DNA of 64,000 nucleotides, from assembly GCA_016212515.1 (NCBI GenBank), contig JACRFZ010000072.1:23712-87711 (forward strand). The letters run 5' to 3'. The notes under the pieces are model-generated. The model was not told the DNA's origin. It did no database searches and worked only from the letters and a program-made list of their open reading frames with translations. Positions 1 to 7,994 of this stretch are shown in pieces; the first letter of the stretch is position 1, and each line of letters starts with the position of its first letter. The stretch comes from Candidatus Melainabacteria bacterium (GTDB lineage: Bacteria > Cyanobacteriota > Vampirovibrionia > Obscuribacterales > Obscuribacteraceae). The position numbers were made by a program, and so were the translations under genes.

Positions 1-346
1 CTTTGCCGGCCTCGGCAAGAACTTGATCGACGCTCCAGGTATAGGCGCGGCCGCGCTCGGCAGGATTGGCATAAGAACAAAAGCGGCATGTCTCCACACA
101 AAAATTGGTGGGGTTCAAGTGCATGTTGTGAATGTAATAAACGTAACGTTCTTTACCGGCACCGGCAGTACGGCGACGGGCGTATTCAGCCAGGGCGCCC
201 ACGGTCAGTAAATCATCCGATTGATAAAGGCGAACGGCGTCTTCCCTGGTCAATCTCTGACCGGAATAGACCTTTTCTGCAATATCCTGCAGCCCTGAAT
301 CGACGGCAAGCTCACTCATTCCGGCAGGCAAGGACAAGCTGGACAT
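1..346 (-). CDS. Radical SAM enzyme, MqnE/CofH-like (futalosine/menaquinone type), N-terminal part
   Basis: The window edge cuts this gene; only the first 115 residues are present. The ATG at 346 opens a protein with a helical leader (GQRLTREDAVRLYQSDDLLT) followed by HNMHLNPTNFCVETCRFCSY at about residues 73-92. That contains the CxxxCxxC cluster that binds the radical SAM 4Fe-4S centre. An H-x-NPTNxC lead-in and the 'Y-T-W-S-V-D' stretch after the cysteines are typical of the aminofutalosine synthase MqnE and its relatives MqnC and CofG/CofH. MqnE makes aminofutalosine in the alternative menaquinone pathway. The substrate-specific part lies outside the window, so MqnE versus MqnC/CofH is not settled. 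Confidence 0.75.
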   Translation of the reverse strand, partial: MSSLSLPAGMSELAVDSGLQDIAEKVYSGQRLTREDAVRLYQSDDLLTVGALAEYARRRTAGAGKERYVYYIHNMHLNPTNFCVETCRFCSYANPAERGRAYTWSVDQVLAEAGK

Positions 347-494
347 AGACACCCCTTGATATCTCTCAAATAGCTCTCAAATACGGCTGCCTAAATCCTA
401 GCACTAAAGCAGGCCAATTGACCCCTGGAGCCCTTTCCTGAGATGCAGTCAGCGCAACAATTTAAAGCCCTTTAAGCTGCCTGGAGCAGAAAGC

Positions 495-1082
495 CTAGGG
501 CATCCAGTTGGGGTTGATGATGGAGGTGAGGACATGATCCCGCCAGCGTCCGTTGATAAGCAGGTAGTCCCGGGCATACCCTTCCACCGTGAAGCCCAGA
601 CTGCGCAACAAGCCGCCGCTGCGCTCATTCACTGGTTGATAATTAGCCATAATGCGATGCAAATTGAGAGCTGAAAAACCATAAGTTATAACGGACTGCA
701 GGGCTTCCTTCATCATGGAACGCCCCTCTTTGTCTTTGTCTATGCCGTAGCCCAAAATACCGGCATTAAAGGCACCCTTGACTATGTTGCTGATGTTGGC
801 ATAGCCCACTACGGCCTCAGGATTGGAACGCTCGAATATAAAGAAGCGCACGGAGCGCTCCTCTTCAAATTCAAGCAAATTTGTAGTTAGCTGGTTGACC
901 CAGTAAGCTTCGGTCAGGTAGTCATCGGGCCAGGCCGGGCCGGCATTGGCCAGATGGTCCCGGTTCTTCTTGAGAAAGTCCACCACGGCAGGAGCCTCAG
1001 CCGGTTCAGGCAGGCGCAACACACAATGCCCCGTGTTCAACTTGGGTACCGGTCTTACCAATTTCGGCGAAATATCCTGCAT
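495..1082 (-). CDS. GNAT-family N-acetyltransferase, RimJ/RimL-like
   Basis: This 195-residue protein has the GNAT layout of ribosomal-protein and small-molecule acetyltransferases. An N-terminal strand (HCVLRLPEPAEAPAVVDFL) is followed by FIFERSNPEAVVGYANI, a G-x-G-Y-G-I-D strand, the acetyl-CoA-binding helix region EGRSMMKEAL, and the RimJ-type signature LNLHRIMANYQPVNERSGGL with LRSLGFTVEGYARDYLLING. In this subfamily the conserved Asn and Ser of 'N-x-x-S' and 'LGF-x-x-EG' shape the active site. The ATG at 1082 is preceded by GGGGAG at good spacing. It transfers acetyl from acetyl-CoA to an amine, but the substrate cannot be read from sequence. Nothing suggests an operon with its neighbours. 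Confidence 0.85.
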   Translation of the reverse strand: MQDISPKLVRPVPKLNTGHCVLRLPEPAEAPAVVDFLKKNRDHLANAGPAWPDDYLTEAYWVNQLTTNLLEFEEERSVRFFIFERSNPEAVVGYANISNIVKGAFNAGILGYGIDKDKEGRSMMKEALQSVITYGFSALNLHRIMANYQPVNERSGGLLRSLGFTVEGYARDYLLINGRWRDHVLTSIINPNWMP

Positions 1083-1183
1083 TTATCTCCCCCCAAGTCT
1101 TTTTAAGAGGCTGGCTGAACACTCAGGATTATACCCATAGCCGTATGGCAAATACTGGGAGGAAGAGAGTGGACTGAAATAAA

Positions 1184-1239
1184 GGCTCGCCTCTTTTTGC
1201 CCGTGCCGATACTACCGGCGGTGCTATAAGCGGCGAGCC
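1184..1239. repeat. Inverted repeat with long loop between two genes
   Basis: GGCTCGCC at 1184-1191 is exactly complementary to GGCGAGCC at 1232-1239, with a 40-base loop. It lies in the gap between the GNAT gene and the 3' end of the next minus-strand gene. There is no T-run next to either arm, so an intrinsic terminator is not well supported; an operator or chance repeat is equally possible. Confidence 0.3.
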
Positions 1240-1291
1240 CTGTTTGGAAGCAGTAACCACCGGCAGTGCCGGCACAAAAGTATCTAGAGAG

Positions 1292-1951
1292 CTAGTCTCT
1301 CCAGTAATTCGGCATCATGAGACTACTGGAAGCATGATAGGCAGTGCCTACATCGATCTTGGAGAGCATTTCTTCCAGGTCGCAGTCGGAGCCCATACCT
1401 TCCTCAAACTTTTGAGCGGGTTGAGCATCGAAGGCACTCGGTCCTTCATTTATATACTCGACCACGGTGGCCAATTGATTGAGACTATCATCGTAGTCTT
1501 TCCACTGCTGCTTGACCGGTCGGTCAAAGAGATACTCGTCTTCGGAAGTCCAGGCCAGGAAGCTGTCTTCGCTCGATGGCAGGGAGGGAAGGGAGGGCAG
1601 GCTGTTCAAACGTCTCTGTTCGACCTGCTTCATTCTTTCGTTCAAAGCTTGTTCAGGACTTTCTCTTTCGGAAGAGAACCAGCGCAGCATCGCTTTGCGG
1701 TGCCGCTCCATGTTGCTCAAGCCGTCGGGAGTTGCTATTTCGCCCGTAGCGCGACGCTTCAAGTTGCTCAAATTGGCACCATGGTCACAGGCAAACTTAT
1801 CTTTGAGGCTGACCATCTTGTCTTGATTGCCGGCAATCTCGCCCAGATTCGGCATTGGCATTTTGCCGCTGTTTACTTCCGCCAGGACCTCAGGTCTTAC
1901 AAGTTCGCTCAGACTTCTGACAAAAAGCAAAACATTAGAAATCACAATCAC
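1292..1951 (-). CDS. Hypothetical protein, acidic, unknown function
   Basis: I do not recognise this 219-residue protein. It starts with a short hydrophobic stretch (ISNVLLFVRSLSELV), then a charged helical region with a Leu-Pro-Ser run (LPSLPSLPS) near residue 120, and an acidic C-terminal third (DYDDSLNQLATVVEYINEG; DCDLEEMLSKID). The start is GTG at 1951, behind GAGG that is only three bases away. The second GTG, two codons in (1945), has better spacing and may be used instead. A longer frame lies on the opposite strand over the same bases, but its composition is that of an antisense shadow, and flanking genes run on the minus strand. Confidence 0.6.
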   Translation of the reverse strand: MIVISNVLLFVRSLSELVRPEVLAEVNSGKMPMPNLGEIAGNQDKMVSLKDKFACDHGANLSNLKRRATGEIATPDGLSNMERHRKAMLRWFSSERESPEQALNERMKQVEQRRLNSLPSLPSLPSSEDSFLAWTSEDEYLFDRPVKQQWKDYDDSLNQLATVVEYINEGPSAFDAQPAQKFEEGMGSDCDLEEMLSKIDVGTAYHASSSLMMPNYWRD

Positions 1952-2150
1952 TTACCTCGCCATTTCGGCGCTTCACTGCGCCTACCGCCCTCGCCCTCAA
2001 AGATTTGAGTTGGACGAAGATTAAGTCATTCTCACACCCTTGTCAAGCGGCGCTAGCGTATTTCCACGCTACCTTAACCGAGTTGAGAATATAGCAAAGT
2101 CATATACTAAGGCACATAAGAATCATCCAACCCTTGCCGGCAAACGCTTC

Positions 2151-3362
2151 CTATATAAAGCCCCGGCGCTTATTGGCTTCCTTGGGGCTGACCGCGGTTC
2201 GGGCCCCGAGAGACAAGAGACGCTGGGCAATCAAGCTAAAGAACTGCTCCCTTTCCGGGCCCCTGATGACAGCCTGATGGTGTGCTTCCGCCAACACGAC
2301 CGGATAGCCGAAACCCTTCTCACACTGGGCTTTTACCCCGGCCAGCAGGAACTCATAAAGGGCCCTGTCCTGATAGACCCAGCGAGGGAACTCCAGCCGG
2401 GCTACTTCCATCTCATTTCGGAAGTATGCAAAACAGGTGGCGTCAGCCTCCGGCATTAGTTTGACCACCGAGGCAGCGCTTTCAAAGACACTGGAAGTCT
2501 CTCCCGGCTTCAGTATGGACTGATAGAGTACCCGGTCACTCAAGGGCCAGATGGCCGAACAGGGAAAACTCTCCTCATTGAGATGACCGCAATTTGTCTG
2601 GCAATGGCTCAAGGCATAGGGGCAGATAGTTACCCGCAAGGCATTGATCAAATCAGCGCTGCGGCTGTGAGAGACATAACCGACCACGGCAATCCCTTTG
2701 AGCCGGAGGCGGCACATCAACACCTCCAACCTGGTCAGATAATCTTCCATATAGTGGCGGGGCATTTTCTCCAGCGACCAGGGAATGAGCGAGCCGTCCA
2801 CCATAGCCAGCACGGTCCTGGCCTCGCTAATGCCATCAAGTTCCAGCACCTCTTCGGCCAGGTCAACCAGCAGACCGAACTCGAACAAGCTCCGCTCCAG
2901 AGCCACGAAAAGTTCGTCAATGTGCACCCGCCGCCGGTCCACCAGGGGATAAAGATCATCGGGACGGGCATAGAGCCTCGGCTCGCTTTTTAGCAAGGGC
3001 GGCAACTCGCCGCCGTATGTAATTCTGGCCACGCCGGCATTGAGCAAATAGCAGCTGCTCACTTCGTGGTGACTGGGCATTATCTGCGACCCGTCCACCC
3101 CCAGGGCCGTCCATCCCGGTCTTGAACTTTGCAGGGCCGGCACATTAACGCAGGAATGCAGCGGAGCAAGGGGCTTCAAAAGAGGCCAGAGCACCCAGGC
3201 GCGGTTCTCATCCAGCATGGAAGACCAGGCCGGGAAATCGGCGGCGGCAGTTTGAAAAGCCTGCAAGGCCGACCGGACCAACTCCTCGCTGTCTTTCAAA
3301 TCCTTAAGACTATCAACGCCGATAGAATCAAGAAGGGGAGCAAGTTTGAGGAAATCCAGCAT
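2151..3362 (-). CDS. NurA-domain nuclease-like protein
   Basis: This 403-residue protein carries the NurA signatures: LGVDGSQI around Asp90, a second acidic motif AMVDGSLIPW with Asp189, the YFRNEMEVARLEFPRW segment, and the C-terminal EAHHQAVIRGPER helix. NurA proteins are Mn-dependent 5'-3' nucleases and single-strand endonucleases. In archaea they work with the HerA translocase in DNA-end resection. No HerA ATPase is seen in this window, so a partner would have to be elsewhere. The ATG at 3362 has AAGGAAGG seven bases upstream. It diverges from the HTH/zinc-ribbon gene at 3437 across a short shared region, so that protein is a candidate regulator. Confidence 0.8.
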   Translation of the reverse strand: MLDFLKLAPLLDSIGVDSLKDLKDSEELVRSALQAFQTAAADFPAWSSMLDENRAWVLWPLLKPLAPLHSCVNVPALQSSRPGWTALGVDGSQIMPSHHEVSSCYLLNAGVARITYGGELPPLLKSEPRLYARPDDLYPLVDRRRVHIDELFVALERSLFEFGLLVDLAEEVLELDGISEARTVLAMVDGSLIPWSLEKMPRHYMEDYLTRLEVLMCRLRLKGIAVVGYVSHSRSADLINALRVTICPYALSHCQTNCGHLNEESFPCSAIWPLSDRVLYQSILKPGETSSVFESAASVVKLMPEADATCFAYFRNEMEVARLEFPRWVYQDRALYEFLLAGVKAQCEKGFGYPVVLAEAHHQAVIRGPEREQFFSLIAQRLLSLGARTAVSPKEANKRRGFI

Positions 3363-3436
3363 GCTTGACCTTCCTTAACCGGAGCTAGCCAGGTAACTAA
3401 CCAGGCATTATTGTAATTGAGTTGGCATCAGTGACA

Positions 3437-3967
3437 ATGATAGATGAGAAAGTGAAGAAGCAAGACAAGTCCGCAGAGAAGTCCAAAGAGAATAGCCCGC
3501 GGGGGGGCGCACGTATGGTCCCGCTCTGCAACAGCCTCCAGGGTGAGCTTGATAAGCCCTTGAGTGCCCGCGTCGCTCAGTTAAGACAACTGAGAAACCT
3601 GACCCTGTCCGAACTTTCGGAGCGCACTAATTTTCCCATCAGCCGCCTCGAAGACATCGAAACCGGTCTTGAGACCTGGCTATCCGCCACGGACCGCCAG
3701 ATGCTGGCCCGGGCCCTGGCCGTAGATCCACCGGTGCTTCAAGAAGTGGAAGTGAAGCCGCGCCTGGAACCGAGCGACGATCCGGTGCGTTACCAGGCAA
3801 TTCTCGACGACATCACCACTTCCATACTGACCGGGGCTCGCGAACTGTCCTGCCCGCAGTGCGGCAATACCATGCGTTGCCGTATCCAGGAAGGTCTCGA
3901 CATCGACGAGCAGCCTATCTACTTCGCCAAGGCCTTCTGCCAGAAATGCCCTTTCACTCTCAAGTAG
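3437..3967 (+). CDS. XRE-like HTH protein with C-terminal zinc ribbon
   Basis: An N-terminal charged tail (about 40 residues) leads into a helix-turn-helix of Cro/C1 type: LSARVAQLRQLRNLTLSELS then SRLEDIETG. The C-terminus holds CPQCGN, MRCRI and FCQKCPF, a four- or five-cysteine zinc ribbon. This combination fits a small DNA-binding regulator. Three starts are possible: TTG 3422, GTG 3431 and ATG 3437. None has a strong ribosome site, and ATG 3437 was preferred. The gene diverges from the NurA gene and ends three bases before the convergent Clp-N gene. Its target is unknown; autoregulation of the shared promoter region with the NurA gene would be the simplest expectation. Confidence 0.65.
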   Translation: MIDEKVKKQDKSAEKSKENSPRGGARMVPLCNSLQGELDKPLSARVAQLRQLRNLTLSELSERTNFPISRLEDIETGLETWLSATDRQMLARALAVDPPVLQEVEVKPRLEPSDDPVRYQAILDDITTSILTGARELSCPQCGNTMRCRIQEGLDIDEQPIYFAKAFCQKCPFTLK

Positions 3968-3970
3968 AGC

Positions 3971-5131
3971 TCAGGCCGTAGCTGAACGTTTGACGAAACA
4001 TTGCCTGATGGTTTCATCCAGGCTGTCTCTCAACTTGGAAAGACGGCTGGTAATCTCCAGTCTGCGCTCCTGCAAACTGAGCAAGTGTTTACGCCTGTGA
4101 TCATCGAGAGCCTCGGAGAAAAGCTCGTTCAGGGCAATTTCTTCACCCTGAGCCCACCACAAGTCTTCAATGACCGAACCAATCAAATCATGTTCGGCGT
4201 CATCGAGCATCTGAGAAAACAGCCTGTACTCGCTGGAAAGCATGAACTCGATGGCATTGCGTACTTCCTGCCTGAGACTGTGTGCGGCAGAAGATATGAT
4301 GGTGGCGGAGAGTTCCTTCTCCAGACCGCCGACGCGGCAATTCAGTTGAGCCAGTGTTTCTTCCAGAAGATAACGGCGGAAAGCCATTTGATTGATGAGG
4401 AAGTCGGGGAAATAACCGGTACAAACCATATGCACTATTTCGGAACGCGGCGGCAGCGAACCAAGGGCATGGCGGCTGCGGACAGAAAGCGCCTGGAGCG
4501 TGCTTATAGAGCGATAGTGTTTGTCGATCATCTCTTTCAAGCCGCCGATTACAGCGTCTTTCAGACCAGGCAAAGAAGCATCGCTGCTGAGGCTCTTAGC
4601 CATAAGCAACATAATCTGGCGCCGCAGGAAATCGATATTACCGCCCAGATCGACAATAGTGCGCACGGCTATGCATTCTTTCAAGTCGAGAATACCCAGG
4701 AGCAGATGCTCGGGGTTTATGTAATTCAAGCCGAAGAAGAGGGCGTATTCGTAGGCTCGATGCAGAGCCTGCACAGTCAGATCGCTCATACCGTATGCTT
4801 TGCGCGTTTCAGATATGGACCCGGCCGACTGTGCCACCACAGGAAGTGTCACCGAAGGCAGACCGGATGAAAGATCGGGGCGTCCGCTGAAGGGCAGCTC
4901 GGACTCCATTTTGCTCTTGACTTTGCCTTCCAATTCTTTGCTGACGGCATCGGCGTCAATTTTCATACTGGCCAGCGCTTCCGCCGCCACGCCGGCATAT
5001 TCGCTCACCAGCGCCGTCAAAATGTGATCGGTGCAAATGTATGTATGCTCTAAATTGATACACTCGTCTAAGGCAAGCTGCAAGACCTGCAAAAGACTGT
5101 CACTGGAGCGCTCGAAAACAGAATCCAACAT
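3971..5131 (-). CDS. Clp N-domain protein without AAA+ ATPase
   Basis: The 386-residue product begins with two Clp-N-like repeats: residues about 5-75 (LALDECINLEHTYICTDHIL) and about 112-180 (ALHRAYEYALFFGLNYINPE, then HLLLGIL). The conserved His-Leu-Leu 'teHLLlal' core is visible in both. These domains recruit substrates or adaptors in ClpA/ClpC/ClpB. Here they are followed by a long helical, coiled-coil-like C-terminus, and there is no Walker A/B pair, so it is not an unfoldase itself. The ATG at 5131 follows CAGGGA. It is convergent with the HTH gene and divergent from surE. A role as adaptor or stress sensor is plausible but unproven. Confidence 0.75.
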   Translation of the reverse strand: MLDSVFERSSDSLLQVLQLALDECINLEHTYICTDHILTALVSEYAGVAAEALASMKIDADAVSKELEGKVKSKMESELPFSGRPDLSSGLPSVTLPVVAQSAGSISETRKAYGMSDLTVQALHRAYEYALFFGLNYINPEHLLLGILDLKECIAVRTIVDLGGNIDFLRRQIMLLMAKSLSSDASLPGLKDAVIGGLKEMIDKHYRSISTLQALSVRSRHALGSLPPRSEIVHMVCTGYFPDFLINQMAFRRYLLEETLAQLNCRVGGLEKELSATIISSAAHSLRQEVRNAIEFMLSSEYRLFSQMLDDAEHDLIGSVIEDLWWAQGEEIALNELFSEALDDHRRKHLLSLQERRLEITSRLSKLRDSLDETIRQCFVKRSATA

Positions 5132-5204
5132 ATGAAATCCCTGATTGGTAGTGCCTTGAAAAGCGGTGCCCAGCGGATAACCCGAGAGCGCGCCAAAATA
5201 GCTA

Positions 5205-5210
5205 TATAAT
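5205..5210 (+). promoter_or_regulatory. Possible -10 element upstream of surE
   Basis: TATAAT occurs exactly in the 197-base divergent region between the Clp-N gene and surE. No convincing -35 box stands 16-18 bases upstream. The surrounding AT-rich stretch reads as a -10-like sequence on the other strand too, so it may serve either gene. Confidence 0.35.
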
Positions 5211-5286
5211 TGTAGGTCATTTGGCGCCGTTCCAGGCAGAACCGAAGCAATTTAGGAAAGCTTTTACCCGGGCGGCAGGCTCAAGC

Positions 5287-5320
5287 AGGAAGCAAAAGGA
5301 AACAGGAAGCAAAAGGAAAC
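5287..5320 (+). repeat. 17-bp perfect tandem duplication carrying the surE ribosome site
   Basis: AGGAAGCAAAAGGAAAC occurs twice back to back, at 5287-5303 and 5304-5320, immediately before the surE start at 5329. Each copy contains AAAGGA, so the leader has two equivalent Shine-Dalgarno sequences. Only the second is at usable spacing, 11 bases. Confidence 0.8.
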
Positions 5321-5328
5321 CACTGGTC

Positions 5329-6105
5329 ATGAGAATTCTTCTATCCAATGACGACGGTATATACGCTCCCGGTCTGGGCACCCTGGCGAGAATACTGGCG
5401 CAGGAATCCCATGAAGTTTATGTTTGCGCACCGGACCGACAACGCAGTGCCACCGGGCATTCTCTCACCCTGCACAAGCCGCTGCGGGTTGAACATGCCC
5501 AGTTGGATGGTCCCGTAGCCGGCGCCTGGTCCACCACCGGCACCCCCGCCGACTGCGTAAAACTGGCCGTCTCCGAACTTTTGAAAGAGCCGCCGGATGT
5601 GGTTATCTCCGGCATCAACTCCGGTCCCAACCTGGGCTCGGACATTCTTTATTCCGGCACCGTGGCAGCCGCCATGGAAGCAGCTTTCATGGACCTGCCC
5701 AGTATTGCCGTCAGCGCCAGAAAGGGAGAACCGGCTGTCTATTTGACGGCGGCCCATTTCATCAGCCGCTTCCTGACGACCTTCAAGCAGTCGCCTCGCA
5801 GCAAACGAGGGCTGATCAACATCAATATTCCAGCCGTGCCGGAAGCGGAAATCAAGGGCGTAAAACTCTGCCAGCTCGGCGTCCGACTCTACAATGACAC
5901 TTTCGAGAAGCGCTCCGACCCTAATGGTCGAGACTATTACTGGCTATCCGGTCAGGCCATCGAAGATACAGAAGCGGAAGATTCCGATGTCTTTGCCGTC
6001 AACAGCGGCTATATTGCCGTCACTCCCGTGCTCTTCAACATGACCGATCTTGACCTGATGAACAAGCTGAACGAAAGCAAACAGCTTTCCACCTTACTCA
6101 AATAA
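5329..6105 (+). CDS. surE: 5'/3'-nucleotidase SurE
   Basis: SurE is a metal-dependent phosphatase of nucleoside 5'- and 3'-monophosphates, linked to stationary-phase survival. The product (258 residues from ATG 5329) opens with MRILLSNDDGIYAPG, which carries the paired metal-binding Asp residues. It continues with VCAPDRQRSATGHSLT, with the conserved Ser/Thr-Gly phosphate loop, then GTPADCVKLA and the highly conserved ISGINSGPNLGSDILYSGTV. Length matches the family (about 250). The frame remains open 108 bases upstream, but SurE proteins begin at this Met and AAAGGA precedes it. The next gene starts ten bases after the stop, so the two are probably co-transcribed. Confidence 0.95.
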   Translation: MRILLSNDDGIYAPGLGTLARILAQESHEVYVCAPDRQRSATGHSLTLHKPLRVEHAQLDGPVAGAWSTTGTPADCVKLAVSELLKEPPDVVISGINSGPNLGSDILYSGTVAAAMEAAFMDLPSIAVSARKGEPAVYLTAAHFISRFLTTFKQSPRSKRGLININIPAVPEAEIKGVKLCQLGVRLYNDTFEKRSDPNGRDYYWLSGQAIEDTEAEDSDVFAVNSGYIAVTPVLFNMTDLDLMNKLNESKQLSTLLK

Positions 6106-6115
6106 GTACCTTAAG

Positions 6116-6850
6116 ATGATGCCTGAAGAAGTGAAAGGAAGTGCGGTTCAAGATATGACCTCGGTCTTGAGCAGCATTACCGCAGACAAAAACTGGCTCA
6201 TGAAGGTCAGTATCGGCTCCACCGTAAGCTATATCGCCCTCGCTATTTTCCTGCTGAACCCGATGTTCGCCCCTGTTTCCGTAGTCATGGGCGGCATCAC
6301 CGCCGGTTATCTTTTGCGGGTGATGCGCCAGACTATAAATGTGGTCGGAACAAAGGATGAAACGGATGGTCCCCTACCGGAGTGGAATCAAATACTCGAT
6401 CTGATGATATCGGGGGTAAGCTGGCTATCCTTCAGCCTATTCTTCAGCTTCGGCGGTGTGATCCTGGCTTTTTCCCTCTTCACCCATGGACTGCAAAGCC
6501 GCCACAGTCTGGTCATTGATCCTCATTTCACCACATGGGGCACCAGCACTTTTCTAGCCATTTATAGCTATTACGTGCTGACCAGCTTCTTCACCGCCCT
6601 TCTCATGGCCAATTTCGCCGAGGAAGAGAAGATGATGGCAGGCTTCGCCTGGCTGAAAGTGATAAAGCGAATCGCTAAAGCACCGGTGCTCATGCTCACA
6701 ACCTGGCTGGCTTCCGCCACCATGGTCTTCCTGGCTGCCACAGTGCCCTCCCTCACGGTGATAGGCGTTATATTTGCACCTTTCCTCACCTTTCTGGCCC
6801 AGGTAATTCAAGCCAGGATGCTGGGCTTTGCCTGGCGAGCGGCCCGTTAA
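6116..6850 (+). CDS. DUF4013-like multi-pass membrane protein
   Basis: The 244-residue protein has about six hydrophobic segments. The first pair lies at residues about 35-70 (VSYIALAIFLLNPMFAPVSV), then a polar loop TDGPLPEWNQILDLMISGVS, then helices near 100-125, 145-165, 190-210 and 215-235. A PLPEW...DL loop after the first membrane hairpin is characteristic of the DUF4013 family, whose function is unknown. The ATG at 6116 is ten bases after surE. ATG 6155, with AAAGGA upstream, is an alternative. Likely co-expressed with surE. Confidence 0.65.
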   Translation: MMPEEVKGSAVQDMTSVLSSITADKNWLMKVSIGSTVSYIALAIFLLNPMFAPVSVVMGGITAGYLLRVMRQTINVVGTKDETDGPLPEWNQILDLMISGVSWLSFSLFFSFGGVILAFSLFTHGLQSRHSLVIDPHFTTWGTSTFLAIYSYYVLTSFFTALLMANFAEEEKMMAGFAWLKVIKRIAKAPVLMLTTWLASATMVFLAATVPSLTVIGVIFAPFLTFLAQVIQARMLGFAWRAAR

Positions 6851-6887
6851 AGACTGTTCAAATAAATACTGATCAAATAAATACTGG

Positions 6888-7469
6888 TCAACGGCTGACT
6901 ATGGTCTTGACGCGACCTTCAGGCGTGAGCATAACCTTGGCCACATGGGCTCCCGGCGAGGGGCTGGGAGTCTCCACATAAGGATAGGCTCCGGGCGTGA
7001 GATTGGGGGTGCCGGTAAATTGCTTGATGTAAACGGCAATCCAGTGAGCGATCTTGCCTACCTCGGTGATGCCGCTTTGAGCGCTGCGACCAACTCTTTT
7101 GCCGACACCGTTCATATCATCGATAAATTCATTGACTGAACGGGGCAGCTTGAGAGAAATATTCTCGCCCGGCTTGAGGCCTTCACTGAGAGCACCAAAA
7201 GGACCGATTCCAGCCTCGCTCTTCTTGCCTGCCACAGGCTTGCCGTGCTGAGCCGCACCGGCAGGCGCCGGTGTGACGACGATTTTGGCTTCCCCCAATC
7301 CGGGGATAGACACTGCGATTTGCTTACCCTGATTTTTATCAGCCGCTTCATTTTTTACAGCGGACATCGCTTTTGAAGGTGCCGCCAGAGCTGCCCCAGG
7401 TGCAAGGGAAAAAGTTGAAGCCAAAAGAGTCACTATAAAGGAAGCAACGATTTCTTCATTTAATCTCAT
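6888..7469 (-). CDS. Secreted or periplasmic hypothetical protein
   Basis: The 193-residue product begins with a signal peptide: a hydrophobic core SFIVTLLASTFSLAPGAALA, probable cleavage after Ala-Leu-Ala near residue 29. The mature part is Ala/Lys/Gly-rich and low in complexity to about residue 90 (AAPSKAMSAVKNEAADKN, KIVVTPAPAGAAQHGKP). A helical stretch SVNEFIDDMNGVGKRVG, then IAHWIAVYIKQF and a Pro-rich end (YPYVETPSPSPGAH) follow. No known domain is recognised. The start at 7469 is ATG without a clear ribosome site. It is convergent with the DUF4013 gene. Envelope location is the only firm inference. Confidence 0.6.
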   Translation of the reverse strand: MRLNEEIVASFIVTLLASTFSLAPGAALAAPSKAMSAVKNEAADKNQGKQIAVSIPGLGEAKIVVTPAPAGAAQHGKPVAGKKSEAGIGPFGALSEGLKPGENISLKLPRSVNEFIDDMNGVGKRVGRSAQSGITEVGKIAHWIAVYIKQFTGTPNLTPGAYPYVETPSPSPGAHVAKVMLTPEGRVKTIVSR

Positions 7470-7701
7470 AAATCAGGTCCATGCCGCCTACAGTAAATTG
7501 CCAGGGGAAGGTCGCTGTCCTTGGGGGCTTTCCATCAGCACCGGAGCGCTTTTGCTACAGTTTTCAGGAAAAACCTTACTCCCGCCAAATGTCAGATTAT
7601 GTCACAGCTCAGTGCTAAGACAGAGAAGACCCAGGTAATTTCTTGATAACCTTAGCAAAGCACCGCTGGCTGGGAAATCTTACACTTGGCAAGCATTAAA
7701 A

Positions 7702-7730
7702 TTGTGTATTGGACTAAGAGAGCATATGGT
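7702..7730 (+). promoter_or_regulatory. Possible promoter for the CNNM/CorC-type transporter and downstream genes
   Basis: The 525-base region 7470-7994 holds no convincing gene. TTGTGT at 7702-7707 and TATGGT at 7725-7730 with a 17-base spacer resemble a sigma-70 promoter pointing toward the transporter gene. If used, the transcript would have a long leader of about 260 bases. I could not match that leader to a known riboswitch; the yybP-ykoY manganese motif was considered and not found. Confidence 0.3.
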
Positions 7731-7994
7731 AGGATTGATCTAACTCTGGAATCCCATGGCTGTTATCAGCCTTTCGATTGAGTGAGACTGCCTCTCAAAT
7801 CGAAATAGAGTTGTCTCTGTTGCAGGCAGATTAAGAGACCAATTAGCACTTTGATAGACGATCCTGACAGTAGCAGCCAGACAGGTGATGAATCAGAAGA
7901 ACCTCCCCAGGGGTGCATGGCGAAACCTTTTGCGTGCCACCAGGAAGTTCAGCCAAAGGAGACAGGTTCAGAGTTAATCTGAGCCTTTATTGCT

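Noticed and set aside
1244..2008. 254-residue frame on the + strand opposite the unknown gene at 1292-1951
   Set aside because: Its composition is typical of an antisense frame (His, Arg and Phe clusters, no domain), and neighbouring genes run on the minus strand.
7470..7994. Mn or Mg riboswitch before the CNNM/CorC-type gene
   Set aside because: The long leader is suggestive, but no conserved riboswitch core could be matched by eye.
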